Assembly: GCA_022661535.1 (NCBI GenBank)
Contig: JAKULF010000010.1
Location: 682,001 to 746,000, forward strand
Origin: Eutypa lata
Taxonomy: Eukaryota; Ascomycota; Sordariomycetes; Xylariales; Diatrypaceae
DNA length: 64,000 nucleotides
Direction of reading: 5' to 3'
Made by a program: the position numbers and the translations under genes. A model generated the notes under the pieces. The model ran no database searches. It was not told the DNA's origin and worked only from the letters and a program-made list of their open reading frames with translations. Of the stretch, positions 34,810 to 47,200 are shown piece by piece. Every line of letters begins with the position of its first letter. The stretch's first letter is position 1.

Positions 34810-35261
34810 GCGGGCAGTAGCAACTGTACGGTAACAGCAATAGCTTGCAGACCTACCCTACAACTTACACCTAAAGCTTTGACCACCTACAGACCTAAAG
34901 GCTACAGATTTACAACTTACAAACCTACTAGCCACTTACCAACCACCTTCCGGACCTATAAAGCTATAAACCTACAACTGTATATAAGTGGCTATAGCAG
35001 CTTTAAGGTAGCTATAACAGCTTTAAGGTAGCTCCAGCTGTAGGTGGCAGCAGCTAGGTGGCTACGGCTTACAGACCTACAGCTTTAAGCTTTGACCACG
35101 TACGGATCTAAAGCCTTCAGACCTACAGCCTACAGACCTCCTAACCACCTACAAGCCTTACAGACCTACAGCTGACCTACAGCTGTATATAGGGAGTTGC
35201 AACAGCTAGATTACTTTAGCCTACAGACCTACAGCTGTATATAGGTGGCTGTAGCTGTAGG

Positions 35262-35355
35262 TGGCTGTAGCAGCTGTAGGTGGCTGTAGCAGCTGTAGGT
35301 GGCTGTAGCAGCTGTAGGTGGCTGTAGCAGCTGTAGGTGGCTGTAGCAGCTGTAT
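35262..35355. repeat. 19-bp tandem array B, about 5 copies
   Basis: The unit TGGCTGTAGCAGCTGTAGG is repeated head-to-tail with a 19-bp period. It shares the GGCTGT-AGCTG core and the same period with array A, so the two arrays look like independent expansions of one ancestral module. Confidence 0.9.
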
Positions 35356-35559
35356 AAAGGTGGCTTACAGACCTACAGCCCTATAGGCTACAAACCTACA
35401 GACCTAAAGCTTTGGCCACCTAACTAGGGATTTCTTTAGGGTGGTGCAGCTAGGTGGTGCAGCTAGGTGGTGGCAGCTTTGACCACCTACTTAGCTTTTG
35501 ACTAGCTAGCTCGGCTATAAGTCGGCTAAACCTACGTACGGGCGCAAAATTGGCTATAT

Positions 35560-36300
35560 ATATAGAGATAAAATATAAGATTTCTATGCAATAACTAATG
35601 TAGCCCGTAATGTAAAAAGCTTATAATGTAATAACTAAATTTGTAAAATCCGTAATGCGTAATAATAACCCCGTAAAGCTTAAGGTTCGAATTCCGTATA
35701 ACGTATAAAAAGAAAATAAAAAAAAATACCCTTTTTACTTTCGAACATTTTTATACGAACTTAATTTTCGACTTTAAATTCAAGTTAACTTATTATAATT
35801 AATTCGAAGTTAAAAACTAAAGGCATATTTTATTATAAATGCCATTATTTACGTATATAAAATACAACTTTCGAATCGACGAATGTTATTACTTATAAAG
35901 CAAAATTTTGCCGATTTTAAAGGTCGAAAAAAAGTTCTCGAAGCTTGCGAAAGGTCGTACTTTTTTATACCGTAACGATCGGTAAAATTTTAATTTTATA
36001 CGTTTAATATATAATTTAAATATTAATTTATAAAATATTTATAATTAAAGTTTAATAAATTACTTTAAATATAATTTAATTATAATATAATATATAAATA
36101 TTTTATTTTATTTTATTATATTTAAATATTTATAAATAATAATATATTAATTTATTTTAAAAAAGTATTTAATATATATAAAATCTTTTTAAAAAATAAT
36201 TTTCATTATATTTAATTTTAAAAATAATATAATATAATATTAAAATTTTTTAATCGTTTTATTTACGATTTAAACTTATTCACTTATAACAGTTAACTTA
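35560..36300. other. AT-rich patch with RIP-like composition
   Basis: From 35,990 to 36,250 the sequence is nearly all A/T with a few CG, like the left arm of the window; 35,560-35,990 is milder. It is probably a small degraded repeat. No coding trace was recognised. Confidence 0.55.
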
Positions 36301-37187
36301 TAAACTTATAAGCTAAAAAAAATTATCACGCGGGAATCTCACGGGCTACTAATAAATGTTGTTGAAATCCCACGAGCGGCGCACGAAAGTCGTGAGAATT
36401 TAGCGAGCGGCCCGTGGGTAACCATAACCGTACCGTAGCTTTCTTGAGTCGCCTCAGCTGATTGCAGATTTAGCCTCAACTTCAGGGCTATCAATCTGTA
36501 TCCCATGTTTTGTTCTGCCCTGTTGGGTTACTAGGAACCTCTTATCATGATCAAAGCACGTGCTTAGATCACAAATGGGCATACGGGAGTCCGGATTAGA
36601 TCGCCACCAACGCATTATAAAGGATGCGGCGACATATTTAGGATGACACTATAAATACCAAAGGCATTGTCATGCAAAGAGCGGCGAGGTACGGCGACTT
36701 ATTATTTGGGGAATTCCCCATATCTCTGCTTACGGCAACCAGCCTCATCTCGGACACCGGATGTAAGCCGCTTACTTGCAGTGCTCTGTCGGGGTGCGGG
36801 CCAGTTCAACAGTCTCTCTGCAAGACGCCGTAAAAACGGTCCAAACCTGCGGCTTGGCTCGCTGAAAACACCTTTGTTCACTTTTCTGTAAGTTATTCTG
36901 CACTCCCACGTGGGCCCAATTGTCATATAATTAACCAACTACTCAATCAATGCTTAGCGTGTGGTCGATCAATAGCAGAAGATTATACCATGTCTTGGAA
37001 GCAGTCTTGGAAGCATCGATAGATGCCAAGATCTTCTGTCTATCCTAAGTCGCCCGGATAGCAATGACCACTCCGAATCCCTAGGTCTCAAGGGGAATTC
37101 GGTCCGATCGCCAACATCCAACTATATAGTGTAGAATACCCTTTCCGCCATCTAATTTGTCTTCTTACTTACCACTGTCTTTCTCCC
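36301..37187. promoter_or_regulatory. Upstream region of the MFS gene
   Basis: No convincing gene; two opposed open frames of about 75 codons at 36,667-36,938 lack recognisable content. A TATATA at 37,123-37,128 lies about 60 bp before the MFS start, and a TCTTTCTCCC pyrimidine stretch directly precedes the ATG, both usual for fungal promoters. An imperfect inverted repeat (CTTGGAAGCAT / ATGCCAAG) occurs at 37,006-37,030. Confidence 0.5.
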
Positions 37188-39303
37188 ATGATGATGGACT
37201 CAAACATGCCTAGCCCGAGCACTGCAGCGGCTGTTCTGAGCAACGGTGTTCTGAGCAACGGCGAGGGTGCAACGGGCACGGGAATACCACAGGCTCACTT
37301 AAGCCATATGTCAGGGTGGAGGCTCTGGTTAACTTTGTGCTTGTATGCTAAATCACGAGGCGCGGTTTGAACCCTTGGTTTCTCATCCCCGCACACGGCT
37401 ATTACTTACTGAAATAGCCTTTGCTTAGGTCTCCTTCTATCTTCCCTTGAAACAAGCATCGTGGCGACAGCTTTAGTTTCCATATCTTCGAGTCTCGGTG
37501 ACTACCAGTTAAGTAATTGGGTTGTCACCGCGTATTTGGTGACATATACCGGTCAGTAACAAAAAGTAGTATGAAAACTCCTTTGGAGCTCTTTGCTAAG
37601 GCGGACTAGGGTTTCTCATTATATTTGCAAGGTTCAGTGATCTCTTTGGTCGGAAGTCGACATTGATAACGGCTTTGATCATCTTTACCTTGTTTTCACT
37701 GGGCTGCGGCCTTTCCAACTCAATGATACAGCTGTGAGCCTACATATCTGACACTAACACTTGGTTCTCGAGCAAAACGCTGATATCTGTGTGCTTTTTA
37801 GTATTGTCTTCCGTGCCCTCCAAGGTATAGGGGGGGCGGGTTTATACAGTCTTACAATGTCGGTCATGACAGAGATCACGCCTCTTAAGCATATCGGTGC
37901 TGCTTCTGGTTTAATGGGGGCGGTATTCGCGGCGTCGAGTCTCATAGGACCACTGATAGGAGGTGCTCTCTCCGAGGGCGGGACCTGGCGCTGGGTCTTT
38001 CTCCTCAAGTATGTTTCACCCCTAATATTACCTAGCTCACCCTACATGTTTTTCTTTCCAAATAAGGAATGGAACTAATTGTAGATGCGATGGTGCTAGC
38101 CTCCCGCCTGGAGCTGTTGCACTGGTAGTGAACGCCATTTACTTTCCGCGAAATGCTGGCCCGCTCCCAATCACACTCAAGACTTTTCAGCATATCGACT
38201 ACATAGGAGTAGCTTCGTCTCTTCTTGGGTTCGTCTTGCTTGTGTTCGCTCTCGAAAGTGGTGGGACGATGTACGCCTGGAATAGCGGCCCTATCGTCAC
38301 TGCGCTCGTCATAGGAAACATCTCCCTAATTTGTTTCGCCATCTGGCAATGGGTCATTTCGAATTCGACACTACGCGTATCCAGAAGTGTGTTGCCTCTA
38401 TTTCCTATCCATCTGGTTTCCCATCGAGTCCTAGGGTTCAGCTTTCTGTGAGTATGGCGAAGCATTTAGTTCCCCTTGTTTTTGCCTAACACTTCGCAGT
38501 ACCGCTTTCCTGACCGGCTTCCCTTTTATGTCTACACTTATATCACTACCCCAACGGCTACAGATACAAAACGGGTCATCTCCTGTACAAGCTGGCGTGT
38601 ATATGTTGCCCCTCCTCCTACTTTCCGCTACGGGGTCAGCGTTGGGGGGTATCTTGGGCACCAAAAAGAATGTTTCATGGTACGTCCTGTTCGGCTCATC
38701 CTTGCTTCAAATCATCGGTCTCGCCTTGATGTCCACACTGCCTGTAACTGGTGGTCCTGTGCAACCTGCGCAGTACGGATGCCAAGTCATATTAGGGCTA
38801 GGCTTCGGGTTGGCTCTAAGTAGTGTTGTGATTCTGGTGCGGCTGGAGTCTGATGCGCGAGATCTTAGTAAGTTCAATGGAAGGTCTAACGAACATCCAT
38901 CGGCCACTAACTTCAACCTTCAGGTATAGTCATGGGAACAATAACCCAAGTCCGAGTTTTAGGTGGCGTGATAGCTGTAGCAATCTGCCAAGCCTTGCTA
39001 AGCTCAAGGCTTTTGAACGAACTAGGACCTGTTCTAGGACAAGACAAACTCTCGTCACTATTGCAATCGATAGATGTTATAAACACTTTTACGTCCGAGG
39101 AAGCAGGGCTCGTTAGAAACTGTTACGGCCGCGCATTTGGCCTACAAAACAAGCTAATGATTTCGTTCAGTGCGTTGAGTGCCCTCTCCTGTCTGGGCGC
39201 TTGGAAGAGACATTGGGAAGAAGCAGCATCGGTAGAGAAAAGACACATACATCAAGGATTCGAAATGATGTCAGAAAATGAGGATTATGAATCCCAAAAT
39301 TAG
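37188..39303 (+). CDS. MFS drug/toxin efflux transporter (DHA2, 14-TM type)
   Basis: A proton-driven plasma-membrane exporter, the usual efflux or self-protection component of fungal metabolite clusters. Seven exons join in frame: 37,188-37,342, 37,418-37,551, 37,610-37,733, 37,802-38,008, 38,100-38,447, 38,500-38,867 and 38,924-39,303, giving 571 residues, typical for the family. Visible signatures are GWRLWLTL in helix 1, LSSLETSIVATALVSI, NWVVTAYLVTYTGF, motif A ARFSDLFGRKS, then FRALQGIGGAG and the antiporter-type segment SLIGPLIGGAL with WRWVF following. All introns are 52-91 nt with GT-AG ends. The gene is intact. It lies 3.5 kb beyond the regulator fragment, across the minisatellite, so membership of the polyketide cluster is likely but not proved. 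Confidence 0.92.
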
Positions 39304-40139
39304 CCATTTGTATCTAGCTATGCATGAGTTGCTTTGAGCTCTCGGATCTCCCCCTATTCATACGAAGCGTCACACCCCTAGCAAAAAAAAAGCCTGTTCT
39401 GGATATCGCGTCAAGTACACAACACATCCATCTTGGTTACGAGGCCTAAAGCGCATCTATACTATATTGGATTCCATATTTCTATCGAGTAGTGACATAG
39501 ACTTGCAGCCAGGCTATAAATCCTTTTTTATATCGCAATCAGAGGGGCCTGGGGTTGGGTAACATAACTCAGATGGATGTCTTAGCCCAGTGAAACCATA
39601 AAGAAGCAGACGACCAATCAACTCGACGTTGCAAAGCCTCGCAGATTAAGCGAATGCGAGCGCCAAGGATCTCACCGGGGTGTGATTCGCTGGCGGCGAC
39701 TTTTCGCTTGCTGCAGCCTTCGTCTGACATGTCTATCGCTCACTATCTAACTGGTGTCACCCATTGTTGGTTAGGAATGCCTTGAGCCTCCCTCCTCTGC
39801 CAGCACTGCCTCCCCACCCCTCCCAATAATGATAAGGGGGACGAAACCTGCAGTTCCAGAAAGTAACCAACTACTCCTTGACGCGTCATGTCATTTGGGT
39901 ACTTTCCTCATTACTGCTGTCCTACCTTGATTCCGAACTGAATTCCTCTTCTCCCCATCACCCCATCGCTATGAAGTGATCACTCCCTGATCCGCTCCCT
40001 GTGCCTATTCCTATTCATATTCGAGTTTGACTCTCGAACCTAAAAGCGCCTACGCCCGGTATCCCGCAGTCCTTCATCTTTCTAACCCCGGATTACCTTC
40101 TAGTCTTAGATTTTCATCACCTTGATTTCAGCTTTCAAA
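39304..40139. other. Intergenic: MFS 3' end and RTA1-like promoter
   Basis: No gene found in about 830 bp. The 39,780-40,130 part is strongly pyrimidine-rich (many CTCC/TCCC blocks), as in fungal promoters, and leads up to the RTA1-like start. Confidence 0.5.
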
Positions 40140-41226
40140 ATGACCAGCATACCTCCCGGAGCCCCGGGTCTTCCACCCTACATCGTCGTCTTCGGGCCGA
40201 GCGCCAATTGCACTCTAGACCTGTGCCCCGTGGAATATAGCGTCTATGGTTATCTCCCAAACCTAGGAGCTAATATTAGTTTCGCGATACTATTCGGAAT
40301 TGCTTCGGTAGTCCACGCTTGGATGGGTATCTGGGGCCACCACTGGTTCTTCATGACTTGCAGCCTAGTAGGTTGCGTTTCTGCCGTTATAGGATATATA
40401 GCCCGTGTTCTCATGCATAGCGATCCCTTCAACTTTATCTCTTTCATGATCCAGCTACGTAGGTCCCCCTTTTTGCACCCGTCAGCAATCCTACCCCAGC
40501 TTTGCCCCTGCCCATATTTTCCGTTCAACCATGCCCTCTAGGTACTAACTCCTTCGGCACCCAGTCGGAGTAGGTATCGCTCCTGTTTGGTACTGTGCTG
40601 CCATCTACGTTACGCTCTCGGATACGATTAATTATTTGTCACCAAGCCTATCACGCCTCAAGCCGTCTCAGATCTATTGGGTGTTCATCCCTTGTGATAT
40701 GGTCTCCATCATTTTTCAAGCAGTCGGCACGGGGTTCTCGGCCAAAACGAACTCGCAGACCCAGCTCGGCGTAGATCTCGCGCTCTTCGGGCTTTCCTTC
40801 CAGCTATTTTCTCTGGTCATGTTTTGCGTCTTCTTCACCGATTATCTCGTTCGCTACTACCGCTCCCCACAGAGGCGCAAACTAGAATGGCAGGTCAAGG
40901 CCTTTGTCGCCTTTTTGGCGCTAGCCACGCTCCTGATGGCAGTTCGTGCCGCGTACCGTGTATATGAGCTGCGCGACGGCTTCACCGGTGCGGCCCTGAG
41001 ACAGGAAGGTCCCTTTATTGGTATGGAGGGCGTGTAAGTCCTGCAGCTGCACCTACTATACCTTACGACACGAAGATTAACCTATGCTGCTAGCGTCGTT
41101 ATAATAACTGTATATTGCCTTATGATAGGCCACCCTGCCTTTGCATTCGGGAAGAAGAAGAAGGGTGGCCCGGGTCAGAGCGAAACTGACAGCACTCACG
41201 AACTAAGGAGTAGGAAGAGAAACTGA
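40140..41226 (+). CDS. RTA1-like seven-transmembrane protein
   Basis: The RTA1 family (lipid-translocating exporter / 7-aminocholesterol resistance type) comprises fungal plasma- or ER-membrane proteins linked to lipid movement and drug tolerance. Exons 40,140-40,458, 40,565-41,033 and 41,094-41,226 give 306 residues, normal for the family. Several hydrophobic helices are visible (ISFAILFGIASVVHAW, CSLVGCVSAVIGYIARVL, FVAFLALATLLMAVRAAYRV) plus the family-typical YxPxxxxNxxFAxLF start and the CDMVSIIFQAVG segment. A lysine-rich tail (FGKKKKGG) follows the last helix. The first intron contains a perfect TACTAAC branch site at 40,543-40,549. The ATG at 40,140 is preferred over the in-frame upstream ATG at 40,122 because of its AAAATGA context. 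The gene is intact. A resistance role in the neighbouring cluster is possible but unproven. Confidence 0.88.
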
Positions 41227-41599
41227 GAAGGTCTGAAGCGGATGGAGTCGAGGAAATTCTGAATTGTGAAATGAAATGGGTTCTTATCTTAGAGATCGAT
41301 ACTTTCAATTATCCCATTGGTTACTTATGTTGTGTGCTATTGACATTGAGCTTGGACCTGATCAAAAGACGCGCAGCTAGAGGGAAGAAGTATATTAAGC
41401 ATTCAGGGGTTTCAAAAAGTACAAGTTATCAAAACAAATTAGCTAAACGGTGATAATATTTTACGTTACTCTCGTAAACCTTGATACATTATATCTATAA
41501 TTCTGGTGTTTTATATTTCGTGCTTTTTTTTATCGAAAGTATTATAATTATAATTATATTTTATAATTATATTTCTTTTTATGTTATCTTCCTTTCGGC
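41227..41599. other. Intergenic with AT-rich patch
   Basis: 41,440-41,590 is AT-rich and abuts the truncated start of the GMC pseudogene. No gene is visible. Confidence 0.5.
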
Positions 41600-43292
41600 T
41601 TTAAACGGGCCGGACAGCTAAGGTGCCAAGCCATACTTTCCGACAGCCTTTCGGAAGATGCCAGCCAGCAGGTCCTTGTTCTGGAGGCTGGTTCGGACCT
41701 GAGTGACGACGATAGAGTCAAGCTTGGAGCCTCATGGCTGGCCCTACAAGGGTCGGAAGTCGACTGGAATTTCAAGAGCGAGCCTCAGGTGAGATTCATT
41801 CTCTGCAGATTCAAGTAATATCCCGTTTCTAAACCCGATTTCGCAGAAAGGCCTAAAAGGCAGCCAAATAGTCCTGAATCAAGCAAAAACCCTGGGTGGT
41901 TCGAGTGCTTTGAATACACAAAACCTCTCGCCGCCAACGCAGAAGATGATAGATGCCTGGGACGCCCTAGGAAACAAGGGTTGGGATTGGAAAACACTTC
42001 GCCCTTTTTACGCCAAGTCCTACACCCCTCCGTCTATTGCTAAGTCTCAGAAGAAGGGACTCGGTAGAGAGGGCCGGGAGGACGACCATGCTAATGGGTC
42101 GGTCCAACGTTCCTTTCCCGAAAGCCCAAATCCGTTCCATGAGGCATGAGTAGAGACCTTTAGAAGGACGGAAGCCTTATGCCTCATAATCCCTGGGTAA
42201 AAGACTCTGTTGGTGGATTTAGTAACCAGTCAAGCGTGGACCCGGCAACAGGTACCAGGTCCTATTCGGCCAACAGTTACTACAACCTCGCAAAAAGCCG
42301 TGACAACCTTGACCTTCTTACCCGTGCTGTCGCGGAAAAGATTCTTTTCACATGGTCCACCGAGGCAACGGGTGTTCAGTATCAGCATGGGTCGCAAACG
42401 AAAACCACCAAAGCTAGAAAAGAAGTCATCCTGGCCGCCAGGGCTTGTCAATCTCCCAGGCTGCTCGAACTGTCAGGCATTGGAGATAGAGTTATCCTCG
42501 GCCGCTATAATATTCCCGTCGTTATCGATCTTCTCCCCGTTGGAGAACCCCTCCAAGATCACCTCGTTTTCGAGATGGGCTTCGAGTAAGCGACTCGAGC
42601 AACTGCTCGATCGTAACCGTCCCAGCCCTGAAAGTCTGTCGGGGCAGAAGCTAGCCCGGGCTCGGGCCTATTATGAAATAGCAGAGAAGGCCTTAGTCGA
42701 CCCAGAGCAGCCATCAGGTGCCTACTTCACCTTTCCTCACCAGATTCCAACCCTGTCTGACCCTTAGACGGGTGGGATTACGATAGATGTGCTTCCAGGC
42801 AACCATGTCTTGTTCTTAGCCGCAATCAGCCACCCACTGTCGCGGGGGAACGTGCACATTCGATCAGCCGACATTGGCGATGTGCCTGCCATCGACTTCA
42901 ACTATCTCTCCCACCCGGCTGACCTCGAGGTCCTGGCCGAGCACACGCTACATTTACACGCGCTAGCAGCCTCACCACCATTAACGGACCTTCTAAAGCA
43001 GCCCGTCACGCCATCGCGGTCTCTTTCTGACTTCGCCGACCTCGATGGCGCGCGCAATTACGTCCCCCTGCGTGCCACCACCATGTGGCACCCGGCGGGC
43101 ACCTGTGCCATGCTCCTCCGCGATAAGGGCGGCGTTCTTGATACGAGGCTTAGGGTCTATGGCACAACGAGGCTGCGTGTTGTCGATGCGAGTGCGGTGC
43201 CACTCCTGACCACGACTAACGTACAATTTAGCATATACGCGCTGGCTGAGAGGGCCGCTAGCTTCATCAAGGAAGAATACGGTTTGAAGTAA
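41600..43292 (+). pseudogene. GMC-family oxidoreductase, 5'-truncated and frameshifted
   Basis: GMC enzymes (glucose/methanol/choline type) are FAD-dependent alcohol oxidases or dehydrogenases. Recognisable pieces run in order: LSEDASQQVLVLEAG near 41,660; LGGSSALN and AWDALGNKGWDWKTLRPFY at 41,900-42,010; SVDPATGTRSYSANSYY at 42,235; KARKEVILAARACQSPRLLELSGIG near 42,440; PVGEPLQDHL near 42,560; and the C-terminal catalytic block MWHPAGTCAM with LRVVDASAVP at 43,083-43,200. The N-terminal Rossmann GxGxxG and the start codon are missing; the homology begins at the edge of an AT-rich patch. A TGA at 42,147-42,149 replaces an expected Trp, the frame changes near 42,175, and further stops occur at 42,587 and 42,765. 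One intron (41,789 to about 41,846) is still recognisable. It cannot encode an active enzyme. It may be a lost tailoring gene of the cluster. Confidence 0.88.
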
Positions 43293-44241
43293 AGTAAGGA
43301 AGTAAGGGTTGAGGAAACGTTAAAGGATACTTGGGGTTTCCTTGGAGGTTTCATAGTTTTCTTTTGGAAATTGCTTTAACTTGTTGATGTACTTGTTAGT
43401 TCAATCATTGGCTTTTCTATTCTCGAATCGAACTTAGCGCAGATGGATGTCAGGAAGTTTGTCCTCTTTCTTAATCACTGCGAAAATAAATCGTGTTACT
43501 AAAATGCGGTCACCGCAGAATTTCAAGGATTTCCGAAACTCTTTGTAACAGGCCTGGATAGCTCTGCCCCTACGGTGGCTTTGTAACCACCGTCATCGGG
43601 CATTTTAGGTTTAGGATGCTTATTGAAGCCTTGTTTCGTACTTCAAAATCGACGTATCTTATTAAACATGCATTTTAAAGCCCCCAACCTTATAATTCGA
43701 CGTTTCTACAGTCGGCTGGAAGTGTCTCCGAGCTTTAAACTTGACTTTACTTTACTTATGGTGTTTGCAAGAGAGCCGGTGTAAGTTCATTGGTATTCGG
43801 GGTATGAACGGCTGCATTATCATGGAAAACTGGAATCTTAGTCCTCGGCCTGAAATCTAAGTTTTATTAAGCTGTAGTTTCCTTCGTGGCCTAGTCGTTA
43901 TCTTTGCTTATTCCTCGAATATTTTAAGATAAAATAAACTTATTACTTGTTAATTAAAGCTCGAAGCTCGTATAATATTATCATTAAACTCTATTTTTTA
44001 TTTAATATTTTTTATTTTTATGAAAAGGTTTACGATGCGATCAGCTATAAAAGAAAGGAAAGAAAAAAGATAAAAAGACGCCATTTATATACATACTTTA
44101 ACTCCATAACTAGAAATAAAATCCGATCCCTTATGATAACTTTTGTATACAACATTGTAGCCATTGTACGGAGACATTGCTTGTCTCTATAACTCATAAC
44201 ATCTCAATTTCCACTGCCTCTAGTAACACTAGTATCTTCTA
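43293..44241. other. Intergenic, convergent side of the patatin gene
   Basis: No gene is supported. A short open frame at 43,947-44,192 is AT-rich, low in complexity and unlike a protein. Small inverted repeats occur, for example GCGGT-ACCGC at 43,506-43,516. A brief AT-rich patch lies at 43,920-44,010. Confidence 0.5.
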
Positions 44242-47200
44242 CTATATTTCCATGAGACCTGTATCTGCGAGCTCAACTAGTGGCGTGCAGGGTAGTATCT
44301 CAGTGCCTTCTAACTCGTGAAATGTTCCTTCGGGTGCAGAGCTTGCGAAGTCCCGCGGTTCAGAACTAATTGCTGGGACCCAGTAGCCTGGTTTCGACCC
44401 GTCAAAATTGACATCAGGTTGAAGGAGACTAATCCACCGCTGGTATATCACGAACTCCTCAGGCCTAACATTGAAATGTTGAAGAGAGGCTACCAGTTCA
44501 TGAGATGGGATATTCAGCATGATCTTTGTATCCCACACACTCTCTTGGGCTTGTATATACTCCTCTAACCATGCTTCGACATAAGGGGAGGTGGATCCTG
44601 GAGTTATAGGACTTAGACCGTCCAAGGCTGCAACCCTGGATCTGAGTGGTGCTAAAAGAGCCTTGAAAGCGCCTCGAATCGCACTTGTTCTCCGCGGAAC
44701 GGGGGTCTCTTCAACCTCTATCTCAGGGGATGGGATCCCCGTTGGGGTTATTGGCTGCTGGGCGTCAAGTTCAGTATTTTGCCTGGTTTGTGCCACCATA
44801 GCATTATGACCCAATGGTCGTTCTGGGTCGGATGCATATTGCTTAAGATTGGCAAAATGAGGGACCCCTCGGAGCTCTGGGGGCTCCCAGGTTCCATTGA
44901 TCTTCTTTTGGCGTTGAGATCCATGTGCGTAACGGAAGGAAGCCGAACTTGGCAAGAAATGGGTGGCCAAAGGACTAGGAGCCAGATCTGTAGCATGGCG
45001 AGTGAAAGACCTTGGGAAGCCACTAATTGGATACATTGTGAGATTGCCGAAACACAGATGGATCTGTGTCAGCAAGTGCTTGTGCTTGATTGAGAATGAT
45101 ACCCGACCAACTTTGAACATCCGGTCCCAAATCATAGCATGTGCAACTTGGGGGGTTAACGGGAGTGTTGCTAGTGCTTTCACATCTCCATCTTCGAAAA
45201 TGATGAACCTCAGCTCCCCGTCGTCCGCCATTCGGTCCAATAGGTGTTTGCCGAAAAGACTTATCTCTTGTGAAGGTTGAGGAAGTCTACATTGCACGTT
45301 CCCTAAAATGCACCACCTAGTTAATAATATGTATCGTCCTAGATCATTATATGAATGAGACTCACCCTGAACCCTAATCATGCCATCCGGCTGTGGGTCT
45401 GACACTGAAAGAGGCTCAAAATAGAAGGTAGACCCAATAAGCTGTCTCGCAATATCCTTAATGCGTGGATCGCTCCTCTGGCTCTCCTGGGCCTTAATGC
45501 GCAGGTCTCCCATTTTCTCCTTGTCATCTAAGGAGGGGATGCTACCTACATTAGGATTTAGGCGAATGAATCTCGACGTAGAGAATGATTTTGCGAGACT
45601 GGTCGTGATGCCTGCAAAATAATCTTCCCATGCGCGTTCGCAATCCAGGGTTTGGTCCATATTACTTCGTAATATTCCGTACAGATAGCGACCATGAGAA
45701 AATATGCCTTTTCGGGCAGCAGCCATATGCTCAGATTTCTCTGTTCGTGCCCTTTCCAAGTTCATGGTGGACCCTGTGCCGACCGAGAGGAAAATATCAG
45801 GGACGTCACAGTCAGGCCAGAGTGCCTTTCTCTCTGAATCTGCGATCCGAACTGGGTTGTTGTGATGGACTGCACCATCTATGTATGTCTTCTGTGAGGC
45901 TTCATGGTGAAATGACTTGAAATAGCGCGGCGCTGCAGCTGTTGCTGTTGCTCTGTTATCGGCCATTGCCAGCAAGCACAAACATATCTAATGAACCGGA
46001 CATCATACGCTTCCCAAATCTTCAGTTCTGACTCGACCAGCTCGGGGCGTTGGAAATAATAGTGGTCTAAACTCAAATCAGTATGTCCGTCTTCTCCTAC
46101 GCAGAAGACCTGCACAGACGTCTATCAGATGACTTACTTGGCCTATTACTGTCCCGAGGCCGGTTGTAGTTTGAGAGAACGTAGGCTTTGTTGCCGGCTA
46201 GCGACGTTGCAGTTACGGCCACTTTCACTGACGATCCGTTTAGTTTAGCCGGACGCTGTCCACCGAATAAGTATAACTCATCCGTGAAGGCATCGGTAAA
46301 GGATTTCTCTAATGTTGATGTCTGGTATTTTGAATGATGGTAGTTGTCGACGAATGGCCCGATTAGTGGGAGAGTGCTTCCCGTGCGACGAGTAAATGCC
46401 TCACCACAGAGTCTCTCGAAGTGCGTAATGCATTTCTCAACAGTCCAGTTCATGGATGCAAGGCCCAGCGCTATTATGCCACCGGTACTGAACCTGTTAA
46501 TAGCTGAGATTATATGTAGGGCAACGGAACGCGAACCTAGTACCAACGATAAGGTCTATGAAACATTGGATCGGCATTCCACCTAAAGCCATTTCAATAT
46601 GTCGTAGTACTTCGAGCTCCACGATTCCACGGATACCACCACTATGAATATTGTTAGCACGTGTCATACCATAGTTACGTTCAATCGTCAATATGAGGCT
46701 CACTCACCCATCTAGAGTCAGTACCCGAATTCCTGCAAACTTGGGCTTCAAATAGAACCTCCAAGGCCGGTGTTGTCTATTCTCAGTGCCCTCGATGGGA
46801 CACTGGAAAACCGTGATCTCATTGGGCCCTCTGAGGTGGCCATATGTGCGTATGCAAGCACTGCATAAAACGTGCCCGCACGGTAATGAGTGTTCTGCTT
46901 GCCCAAATAAACAGCAATAACACGCTGTATGACTGACTAAAAAGCTTGTAGCCTTGGACTTGATGGCACTATGTTTGATATGACTATACAAATTAGTCAA
47001 CACCATTGTCTGGTGGATTTCAGCAGCTACCTGCTCTTCGTCGATAGTAGCTTCCTGGGCGCGTGTTGTTAACTCTTTAAGTAGTTCAACCAAGCAGCAA
47101 TATACCCAGTCACAGAATTCAGTTCCGTGTTCTTCGAATGAGAAGCTGGATACGTAGTCACCAGTGGCGAAAACCTTTCCATCTGCGGATTGGTGGCCCT

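Larger units (their letters stand above)
34230..35520. repeat. Compound minisatellite built from ACCTAC / AGCTGTAG modules
   Basis: About 1.3 kb consists of imperfect tandem modules. The left half is rich in CCTACAGCTTTCAGACCTAC-type units with a period near 36-38 bp. The right half is rich in CAGCTGTAGGTGG-type units. Both are made of the same short words (ACAGCT/AGCTGT, CCTAC/GTAGG) and their reverse complements, so the region can fold extensively. Open frames here are just repeats. It separates the polyketide cluster from the MFS gene. Confidence 0.85.

Noticed and set aside
34168..35031. Open frames of 77-95 codons in the minisatellite
   Set aside because: Translations of tandem repeats; repetitive LQTYSLQTY-type peptides with no start context or homology.
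35601..35720. Possible tRNA or SINE because of a GGTTCGAATTCC B-box-like word
   Set aside because: The match has an extra base, no cloverleaf could be paired, and no A-box at the right distance was seen.
36667..36938. Opposed 74-78 codon frames upstream of the MFS gene
   Set aside because: No recognisable content, and the pair overlap on opposite strands as chance frames do.
37343..37450. Apparent frameshift at the first MFS intron
   Set aside because: Using the ATAG acceptor at 37,417 instead of the TTAG at 37,428 restores the frame and gives the expected helix-1 sequence; the gene is intact.
43947..44192. 81-codon AT-rich frame beside the patatin gene
   Set aside because: Lys/Ile/Tyr/Phe-rich random-looking composition in an AT-rich patch and no domain.
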